DNA from: Lepraria neglecta
Taxonomy: Eukaryota > Ascomycota > Lecanoromycetes > Lecanorales > Stereocaulaceae
Assembly (NCBI GenBank): GCA_033220425.1
Contig: CM065646.1
Coordinates: 5,897,501 to 5,961,500, forward strand
Direction: 5' to 3'
DNA length: 64,000 bases
The position numbers and the translations under genes were made by a program. The notes beneath the pieces are model-generated. The model saw only the letters and a list, made by a program, of their open reading frames with translations, was not told where the DNA came from and ran no database searches. Of the stretch, positions 55,357-64,000 are shown in pieces. The number at the start of each line of letters is the position of its first letter. The first letter of the stretch is position 1.

Positions 55357-58300
55357 TTAGCTCGGCGTAGGCGTCTTCGCGCCACTTACATCCCTGGGCC
55401 TCTTGCTCAAGAAGCTGCGTCGACTTTTCGGACTATCAGGAACTCCATCCTCCGCAGGCATGAACGTTGTCTTGATAACCACGCTCCCCTCGCCAACCTT
55501 GACAGTCTTCTCGCTACCAGCCGGTGAATCGTCAATGAAGAACAGAGCTTCGCCAAGTTTGTGCCCTCCTAAGAGCTTGTCGTCCTCTACCATGACTTGG
55601 AATTGGGTGTCAGGCGAGCATGTGACTTTGAACATCTCGTGCTCCCATTCGATCTGGCCACTGGAGGATTTGATGGCTTTCGTTTTGTGTACTTCCTTAG
55701 CGCCTTTCGAGGAGATTTGTTTCACATGGACTTGGATCTTCGAGGAAGCTGGGTAGCCCGAGGCTGACTGCACCATAAACATTGCGGTACCTGCTTCTGG
55801 TTTGCCCGGTGCTCCCCCTGCGGCGCTTATGGAAGATGCTCCACCGAAGCTTGTGGTTCGCTTTGGGGTTGATGGGCTTTGGTCGATCATTGGGGCTGCG
55901 CGTTGAGGTGTTGACATGGCGGAGTCGCCATTCATTGTTGGCTCCTCGGGTGGCTCGACATTGCCATTGCTCACGTCTCGGCTGTCCTTGCTTCTCTTGA
56001 AGCCATGTCGCAGGAACGAAGCCCCTTTGACAACACCTCCACCAACCATGCCGGCTCCCTTGACGGGTGCACCAACAATCTTGCCCGGTGCTGCGAATGT
56101 ACCTGAGAATGTCGATGAGCCCTGCCGTGATCGGGTGACGTAGTCTGGTTTGAACAACATCTTCAAACGGAGCACGCCAGATTTGCCATCCAGGGTGAGC
56201 ACGATCTCCTGCGGTTTGAAGGGTTCAAGAAGGTTGAGATTGATGGCAGCTTCACCGAGGAGATCGTCCTTATCACCCATGTCCCAATCCATAATGCTGA
56301 CCTTGAATTTGGCAGCCGTACGGGATTTGACAGGACATTCAAAGTATTCATTCCAGGCGGGATGAAGCGTCTTCTTTTGGGTCTTGGTTTTGTACATATC
56401 CTTGCCATTGAGATTGAACTTGCAGTAGGGGTCGCTGTAGCCGTTGCGATCAGCTGCGGGTAGGTCGTCTGCGTCCAAGACATCAACACGAAGAGTCCCC
56501 ATGTTGTTGATGCTTTCACTTGGGTCGAGCTCCATCTTGACAGGTATGTACTTCATGTTGACGGTGACTCTGCTAACAGTACCCTCGGCGCCCTTTAGGA
56601 CTAGCTCCGTGGGTTTGTACTGCCAAAATTTCATCAGTAGGAGCAGTTTGAGGGAGCACGAGCCGACTTACCAAGCATCTCTGCAATACATCTATGGTAT
56701 TGCCATGCAATTTGGCGATCGTGTGTTCGTCATGGTCACTGTCACCTTTCTTGTCTTGCTTTTCGTTCAATCGTAATGTGACTCTTGAGACATCAAGCTC
56801 TCGTATAAAAGCATCCCCAGCTAGAGTTCCAAACATTAGTACGCATTCAGGGTCAAACGAGAATGCAACTTACTTTCACCAAAAATGGTGTGTCTTGATC
56901 GAGCTTTCGTTGAGTTGTATGCAGGAAACACATAATCATCCATGAGAACCTCAAGGCGAACATCGGATTTTGCGAATGTTCCTTCAATGATTTTGAATAT
57001 GAGGAGTCCGGATTCTGCAGCACTTGAATGTTAGTAAGGCCCAAATTGTTGCAGGAAATGCATCCTTGCGAAAGTTACGCAGATGGAGGTGCGCTCACCA
57101 TATTTGAGGAGTTCCTCCGGGCTGAGACGTAATTTTGGTGGAACTTTTGGCCCATCACCTTGCATCTCTTCTTGCTCCTTTTCATTCTTCGAGAGTTGCT
57201 TGGCAAGGTTGGTATCGATCTTTCCAAGTTCCCGGCCCTTCTCATCGGAGCTTGGGGCAATTGTCGACCCATTGATAGTGCTAGCCCTCGACCTTCCGTC
57301 GGTGCTCCCACGCGTACCATTGATGGAAGGTTTCGGAGTAGCTTCTTCTTCTTCTTTCGCCTTCTCCGCTTCTTCTTCTTCGGGATCGACAATATTGAGA
57401 GTGGGATAGAAAGCGACGGTGAAATTAAGGGTTCCTTTTGGTGATCCCTTGCGGCTCATACGTAAAGGCTCTGACAACTGTCGCTTCTCGCCGTGGACCT
57501 CATACTCGCCATTCTCAGCCTGATGGACATAGTCGGCTGTGGGAATCTCTAGAAGGCCTAGCGAGCGGTCTTTTCCGGTAGTTTCCTGGTCCATGACCTC
57601 GACTATGAGTTTCTCGCGAGGTGAATGGATCGGTACATAGATAATCTCGTCCCATTCAGGGTTGAGATTGTTTTGGAATGCGACGGTCTTGCCTATTACG
57701 ATGCCAGATAGGAGGACGCGAGCGTAAGGATCAGACTTGCCCATGGTCTCCAGGTTCCGCAGATCCCGTGCACTTTCGAAGTGGAATCGCATGACACCAA
57801 TAGGCGTGATGTAACCACCGGAACCTCCCAGCGCGCCCTTCAGAGCTACAGGCTTCCATTGCAGCATCATTTTGGCACGGCCAGTCTTTGCTCCAGCTAA
57901 GTTGTACCACTCTTGGCCCTTGTCCATCAATTGAAGCATGTCATCTAGTTTGATTTGATAAGTACCAAGAATTGGATCGGATCCAAGGTCACGGTCATCT
58001 TTGACAACCAAGCCAAGCCTAGCTGCCTTGCGGTCAGTGATTAGGAATTCTTTTGAGCCATCGTCCCAGATGGGGTTGTTGGTCCTCTTGAGTTTACGTG
58101 TCGTATGCATCTCCTTGCCATTGAGAATGAGAGCTGCGTATGGATTCAGCTGGCCAATAAGACTCTTGGTGCCATCCAGGTCCTTTGCTTGCTCCACAGT
58201 AAGTCGGGCAATACCAGTATTGGATTCGGGTGCGGGGCCCATGGTACCATCCTCCATTTTCATACCTTCTAGGACAGGGAAGAAGCGAACATCAGCCTGT

Positions 58301-60185
58301 AAGATCCCTCGGTTCTTGCCGTTCGCCATAACTTCAAGCTGTAGATTCTCGTGCTCTGTAATAGACTCTAGCTGATCCAGAGGGAAGGTCGCAGTGCCAA
58401 GCTCTTTGTCCTTGCGATATTCGTTCCAGTCATACACCTGAAGCGTCAGAGAATCCGCGAGAGAGGTGATAATTAGGTGCAAAGTATCGTTCCAGCGAGG
58501 ATTGGCATTCTCTTTAATTGTCTTGGTCTTGCCGAGAGGGTCACGGCTGTTGAGCGAGACCACGGCGTATGGATCTGGGGTTCCTGCGAGCTTGTCTGAA
58601 TTCTTGAGACCCTGTGCACCATGAATTGTGATAGCCAACACGCCAATGGCTTGATCAACCGGGTTGCCCGCAAGCATCTTGGCGATCTCAATTGGGAAGA
58701 CATTTGGATCGTACATAATCGGCCCCAAATTTCCATGGATTTGTTCTTTAATGAAACCCTCGAGGCCTGGAATGAAGTTGATGTCGAAGCCCAGAGTGTC
58801 ACCGCCCAGAGGCTTGCAAACATAGTCGAGGTCTGGTTTTCCGAGGAAACAAATTTCGACCTTCTCGATATGTGGAAAAGGAATCTGGAGCTTGACCTTG
58901 ACCCTCATTAGACCAGAAAAGGAAAAGTCCTCGACGATGATGTCCATTCCATGACTGATCACTCCTTTACCAAGCCGGATTTCCAGCACGACCTTGGGAT
59001 TGATTTTGTTTTTGAGCTGCCGCGCCGTAAGATCCATTGTATCGTTAGGTGTGAAGCTAAACTTCCAATCCATGAGGACTGTGTCATCCTCTGCTTTGGG
59101 ATACGTCTTCACGTGATCCATACGTGGCGGCTTCGATCCTAAGGTAAAAACCTTCATACGCATGCTATCAAGAAAGGCTGGTGTTGAGGTGCTCAGAACT
59201 TGATCTACTGAGTTGATGATAGTATCACAAAGCACCGGGGCGTATATTGGCCAGAATTTGACCAGAAAGCTATTGATCCATTCAAGACTTTCCGTGTCCG
59301 TTTCCAAACGGGATTTGGCCATTTCTCTGGTGACATCGTCACGGAAGTTGCGTCGCACTCGGCGGATCGATGTTCGGTAATAAGTCGCGCAGATGGCCAT
59401 GATTATGAAAATCCAGCCAAGGCCCCCTCCAAGCAGGGCTACAACCCACGAACTCAGACATGCAAAGACAATGACTCCAGCGTTGTGGTACCAGTCTGCT
59501 GGCTGTTAGCTGTCGTTCTACACGAGGGACCAAGAGTCTAGCAGGAGACAGGCGACATACCACCAAAGAACTTCTCGTCCAATTTAGTCTCTAGCAATGT
59601 TGCGTGGTCGAGGAGACTCGCTCCAGCCTCCTCCTCAGTGATGCTCCCCTGACCAAACCTTGGCGCCCACCCAGTTTTCTGAACGTACCGCTCATTTTCA
59701 TCGTGATTTATATTGCCATTGGGCATGTTGGACGTGCCATCAGGTTGTGGTGAAGCGGGTACCGCGCCTTCTTTACTCGGTGGAGGCAGGTCGTATTGGT
59801 CAGGTGTACCGTCGTCCTGTAAAGGAAACATTAGCATTTTGTGCTACATGGAGCTGTGGTCACGTACAATGTCTGTAGCTATTCCAACACCTTTGGGTTT
59901 CTTGTCGTGGTGGAAACCAGGGGGTACGTGCTGCTCAAAATCAGCACTTCAATCCTTCAATTGTCCCGAAAGCAACCATTAGCTTACGGATCGAGCTTGA
60001 GCGGCTTTGGCTTCTGGGGAGGCATTGGGGTCGAATTGGAACGCTGCCACGCCAGCCTTCTTCGACTCATCGGTCATGAGTTGCTCGGCATCTTCTGCAG
60101 TGACTTTGCTATTGGGATCTCGTGCTGCTTCCGCTGCACCTTGAGACTTGAGCTCCCCAGCACGCGAAGTAAGATTGGACGTCAT
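55357..60185 (-). CDS. Tricalbin (extended-synaptotagmin-type ER-plasma membrane tether)
   Basis: Minus-strand exons: 60185-59988, 59930-59868, 59816-59561, 59495-57099, 57014-56880, 56820-56672 and 56619-55357; 1,486 aa, all junctions in phase. Residues ~177-212 form the ER hairpin (VIVFACLSSWVVALLGGGLG...). The lipid-transfer SMP domain follows at ~241-450 (from LEWINSFLVKFWPIYAPVLC). Then come C2 domains at about 456-580 (GVLAITIHGAQGLKNSDKLA), 600-705, 738-850, 1107-1225 (GTLRVDVLDADDLPAADRNG, SDPYCKF) and a last C2-like one at ~1370-1460. Acidic Ca-binding loops (SDPYAR, TPDPYAV) are kept in several. It tethers cortical ER to the plasma membrane and moves lipids. Fungal tricalbins (Tcb1-3) share this order; which yeast copy it matches is unclear. 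Confidence 0.93.
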
Positions 60186-60900
60186 GTTGTTGACAATCGA
60201 GTGAGTTCGACTGAGTCAGTCCAATTGTGGGAGCATGAAGACCCTAAAAGGTCAGCGAGAGCTCAGCTGGCAATGCTCGCGACTGCCTTGTTTAAGTGGG
60301 CAGTTCCCTGGAATTGAAGCGATTCAAAGAGCTGTCGCTGGACCCTGCTCCGCTAGCTAAGCCTCAAAAAGTTAAATTTAAGTCAAACGCTTAGCTTCGG
60401 CAGAGGCCTGTGGCTGGTTATTTTGTGAGCTCTGACGAATTGGTCTTGCTCGCAGCAAAGGATTTATGAGAGTGCATCTAAGGTTATTATGCGGAGAAGA
60501 TACAAGTCGGCAACAATTGACTAGACCCACGATCTCGGGAGAATGATACTAGCCATGCCTAACAAGGTCCATCCAATTATGCAGAGCAGATCTTAGCGCA
60601 TCGCGAAACTTCAGAAAAAACCAATCATAGTCCCCCAAATTGTGGAGATGCTCGGCGTTGAACCGTTATCATTGCATGATTGCAACGTGGGCAAAGCCCA
60701 GAACTGCAAGCCATGGAGGCAATCAATATTGAAGATGCACATATCTACCTGAAAAGTATCTACGGCTGCCCCGATCTGGCCATTATGTTACAACGCTTCT
60801 GATGCAGACATCGCTAAAGCGGCTTGACACATTTTCACTTCGTAAAGTAACTCGACACGAATTCCCTTTATGTCCATTGGTGGATTCGATCTGACTTTCC
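60186..60900. other. Spacer between STI1 and tricalbin (both minus strand)
   Basis: Promoter of the tricalbin gene and 3' UTR of STI1. No gene supported. Confidence 0.5.
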
Positions 60901-62869
60901 TTAACGGGTCCGGATCACACCCGCGGCTACCAGCTTGGTAATCTTGTTCCTGATATCAGTGTTTTTCATATGGTCTTGCAGAGCCGCAGGGTCTCCTTTG
61001 GCCTGTTGGAGGATACTCTGCATGATTGGGTCTTGCAGTATACCCATGATCTGTAGAAAAGTTAGCTTACCAGAAGTTCTGAGTAGACCATGGTCAATCG
61101 TCTCACCTCTGGGTCTTTCTGGATTCGCTCCATAGTCTGCTCCTCAGTTTCTCCAGCCCTTCCGGCGAATTGCGCCTGCAAAGCTTTCTGCTGTTGTTGC
61201 TCAATCTCCCTCCGGTTGGCACCTCCCTCATCATGCTCCATAGCCTCCGCACACACATCAGTGCACTTGCTGTACTCTTTCATGGCGAAGAATGCCTGCG
61301 CTTTCCGTAAATATGCTCTGATAAATTTCGGATCCTTCTGTATGGCAATGTCACAATCGGCTACAGCACTGGGGAAGGTCATTAATTTGATGAGGGCAGC
61401 AGCACGATTTGAGTAGCCTCGAGGGTCATCTGGTGCTCGCTTCGTCATTTCGGTGTAGGCTTCGACTGCGCCAGGCCAATCCGCTTCTTTGAATTTTTGG
61501 CCGCCGAGCTCTCGTGCCTTCTCAGCCTCTTCAGGATTGATGTAGGCCTCCTTTTCTGCTTTGATGTGGGCCCCCTCTGCAGCACGAAGCTTGTTGAGGA
61601 TATCAGGCGTACGGTGCTCGGTAAGTGACTTCTGGTAATTAGTGATGGCTAGCGGGAGGTCACCCAGCTTTTCATAGGAGGTGCCGATACGACCGAAAGC
61701 CCTATAATTTGTTAATTAAAGCCTCCAAGACAGTGGGAGGGATTCTGGGTATACTTTGCAATGATCTTGAAATCGGCCAGAACTTCTCTGCCTTTCTCAA
61801 TTGCCGTTTTGCAGCTCTCGATGGCCCCCTCGTAATCTCCCTTTTCAAATTGAGCCGCGCTCTTGTTCGTAAGATATGTGATGTCCTGATGCAAGCTCCA
61901 TGCTTTGTCGTAGTGTTCAATAGCAGCATCAAATTGACGCTTCTTGTAGTTCTCCGTGCCAAGTTTCTTTTCGGCCTCAGCCTCCTCCTTTGCTTTCTTT
62001 GCGGCAGCGGCCTCCTCATCTTCAGGCTCTGGTTCAGGGGCCTTTGCTGGCTCTGCGGGCTTAGACGACGAAGAACGAGCATCTGGCATTGGGACATCCT
62101 CTTCTGATTCCCTCATTCCGTTCATATCAGGTGCCCCACCTCCTTCGCCTGGTGCACCTCCAAAGGACATGTCAACGCCCAAAAGTACGCCCATTACTTG
62201 CAAGAACCTCGGATCCTGCATTTCGGTTCCGATATCGTTTGGATTCTGTCTGAGGCGCTGGAGCTTTTGCATGAATTGGGGATCTGCGAGTAGCGAGCGG
62301 GTCTTGGGGTTGTTCGCAAGCTTCTGGACCATTTGAGGATCGTTGAAAATATTTCCAAGCCCCCCACCTGCCATATCATCAGGAGCGCCATCAGCTTGTC
62401 TTTCGGCATCGATAGCACGCTTGACGGCTGCAAGTCCCGACTTGGCCTGTGCGTTATTAGGATCTAGCTTGAGCGCCTCTTCGAAAGCATCGTTGGCTCC
62501 GACTGGACGGATTGTCAGTGTGATTCCATATTACAGAAAGAGGAAGGCGTACCTAGATCCCCCGTGCCATGTAATGCAGCTCCCTTACGTCCCCAGCCTT
62601 TTGCCCAGTCAGGCTTTATCTCTGTAGTCTTGTTTGCATCTTCCAGAGCCTGGTCGAATTCTTTCTTTGAGGCATATGCACCAGATCGATTAGAGTACAG
62701 GACGTGGTTTTGGGGCTCGATCTCGATTGCTTGAGAAAATTTCTCACTGTAAGCAGTCAGCACAGGAGACTCAAGGAATGTAATTTCGAAGGACGTCAAC
62801 GCACATTGCTTCGTCAAACTTCTTCTCAGCAAAAGCCTTGTTGCCTTCAGCTTTCAGAGCATTCGCCAT
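60901..62869 (-). CDS. STI1: Hsp70/Hsp90 co-chaperone STI1 (Hop)
   Basis: Scaffold passing clients from Hsp70 to Hsp90 in the cytosol. Minus-strand exons: 62869-62805, 62746-62553, 62502-61755, 61701-61107 and 61050-60901; 583 aa, the family's usual size. TPR1 at ~4-105 ([40 protein letters not shown]). STI1/DP1 motif at ~137-195 ([20 protein letters not shown]). An acidic Glu/Pro linker, TPR2A ([40 protein letters not shown]), TPR2B ([36 protein letters not shown]) and DP2 ([14 protein letters not shown], ending VIRTR) follow. The carboxylate-clamp Asn and Lys/Arg residues are visible. A heat-shock element lies at 62990-62997, upstream. Confidence 0.97.
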
Positions 62870-63187
62870 GACTCCGTGTGGTCCGTGTAATAGGATTTAG
62901 TGGATATCAGGAGAGGTGAGGTTATATTCCAAGCAGCGAAGTAAAAATAATGGGTCGTAGAAAGCCTTGACCAAGCTGTAGTTCGCGTCGAATGTTCTAG
63001 CAGATCGGTACACAGCTCAGCCGTAACTGAGAGCTTTAGGGCTTCGTACGCGGAGGGCTTCCGCACCAAATATCGATTTATGAGTCGAGCCTCTTTATCG
63101 CGACAACTCTTGTACAACAACCATAGCAACAATCTACTCGGCCTTCATTGTCAAGCCGGAGCTACCAGGCCCAAATCTGCTCCAACG
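62870..63187. promoter_or_regulatory. Divergent promoter shared by STI1 and RPC34
   Basis: 318 bp between the two start codons. Contains the heat-shock element at 62990-62997; no TATA box is obvious. Confidence 0.7.
62990..62997. promoter_or_regulatory. Heat-shock element upstream of STI1
   Basis: GAATGTTC is a perfect nGAAnnTTCn dyad 121-128 bp before the STI1 start, followed two bases on by an imperfect third unit (GCA). HSF1 control of STI1 is well known in yeast; binding here is inference. Confidence 0.5.
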
Positions 63188-64000
63188 ATGGCGACTGCAG
63201 CCAAAGAGGACCCTACCAAAGATGAGGATATTACGATGGGGGAACCGAGTGGAGTGTCCAGTCCACAAGAGCTGAGGAACGCGCTGTACGCTCGATGTGC
63301 TACTTTCGAAGAGAATCATGTATTCGACCAGAATGAATTACTGTCATTCAGCATTCTCCCTGAGAACAACGTCGAGAAATTGATTGTGCACACAAATCGA
63401 TTGGCCAAAGATGGACTTTTCAAGCTTATGACCAAAGATGGCAAGGCATGTTGGAAAGTCGTCAAGCGATCCGATGCTGCCAAGTAAAGACCCATGACCA
63501 TCCTATAGACATGAAGACTGATCTACTCCACCAATAGGTACAGATCGCTTAGCCAAGATGAGGCCCTTGTCTATTCGTATATTGAAGCCGCCCAACGGGA
63601 AGGCATTTGGAGCAAGCTACTCCGCAACAAGACCAATCTACATATGACCACGATGAACCGTGCCGTCAAAAATTTGGAAAGCAAGAATTACATCAAGTCA
63701 ATCAAGACTGTCAAATGGCCGAATAGGAAGACCTATATGCTGGCCAAGCTGCAACCATCAGAAGATGTGACCGGAGGACCATTCTACACAGACGGCATAC
63801 TGGATGAGGAGTTCGTTCATCAAATGTCTCTTTGGGCAGAGAGATATATCATCGGGCGAAGTTGGTGGCACCCACCTCTGCCGGAACCCATGAAGAAAAA
63901 GTCAAAACCAAAATTGACACAAGAAGAAGCCGAGGAACTGAGAGCTAGAGAGCTTCGACGCGGACATGGAAGGGCAAGGAGCGAGATCATGCTGCCATTC
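63188..64000 (+). CDS. RPC34: RNA polymerase III subunit RPC34/RPC6 (partial, 5' part)
   Basis: Rpc34 belongs to the Pol III Rpc82/34/31 trimer that binds TFIIIB for initiation. Exon 1 63188-63483, exon 2 63538 to the window end, intron 54 nt (GTAAAG...AATAG); the gene runs off the right edge with ~252 residues seen. Family landmarks are the winged-helix repeats: LRNALYARCATFEENHVFDQ, then YRSLSQDEALVYSYIEAAQR and GIWSKLLRNKTNLHMTTMNR, followed by LESKNYIKSIKTVKWPNRKT and FYTDGILDEEFVHQM. An upstream in-frame ATG (63080) lies in non-coding-looking codons, so 63188 is chosen; its context (ACGATGGC) is acceptable. Confidence 0.94.

Noticed and set aside
55403-55756. Plus-strand frames over the tricalbin gene
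   Set aside because: Complementary shadows of the intact minus-strand coding sequence.

Overview
The window is nuclear DNA of a filamentous ascomycete (Pezizomycotina). Genes carry short (about 45-110 nt) GT-AG introns with RCTRAC-type branch points and are separated by 0.3-2 kb of spacer. There are Zn2Cys6 regulators, a fungal rhodopsin-like 7TM receptor, a DUF7514 protein and a fungal-type tricalbin. Repeated DNA shows CpA-to-TpA (RIP-type) mutation. I cannot fix the class.

Conserved, intact genes sit mainly at the ends and in blocks between. From the left: the tail of a trafficking-type protein (2-556), UDP-glucose pyrophosphorylase UGP1 (3098-5184), a seven-exon LicD/Mnn4-like protein (5834-7056), a Zn2Cys6 regulator behind a tandem CCAAT array (8009-10462) and an HNH gene with one slip in a C run (10754-11746). 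In the middle: a GMC oxidoreductase, a 7TM receptor, a YHR112C-like PLP enzyme, an MFS sugar porter, a DUF7514 protein and an N-acetylglucosamine-induced-protein homologue. From 55.4 kb to the right end: tricalbin, STI1 and the start of RPC34 (Pol III subunit), the last two sharing a 318-bp divergent promoter with a heat-shock element.

Between these blocks are decaying accessory stretches. 12-14.5 kb holds two gene relics, one a Zn2Cys6 regulator that lost the middle of its regulatory domain. 16.6-18.3 kb encodes a secreted cysteine-rich protein built of repeated modules split by Kex2-like sites. 20-33 kb is the most unusual part. An unrecognised gene is broken in its last exon by a 4.9-kb Copia element with 182-bp LTRs and a 5-bp target duplication. 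Next to it, a 5.4-kb gene for a giant beta-repeat plus alanine-rich helical protein is broken by stops, frameshifts and a second Copia fragment with a 16-bp target duplication. All four LTR differences, and nearly all stops I traced in the element, fit RIP.

Further relics are a DUF4185/DUF5005-like gene (42-43 kb), a decayed tandem copy of an F-box/2EXR-like gene (53.5-54.2 kb) and a possible small secreted protein (54.5-55.2 kb). A degenerate tandem repeat of about 64 bp lies at 43.2-43.7 kb and an inverted-repeat patch at 51.0-51.4 kb. Exon boundaries were set by hand from splice signals, frame continuity and family memory; no alignment or database search was run.
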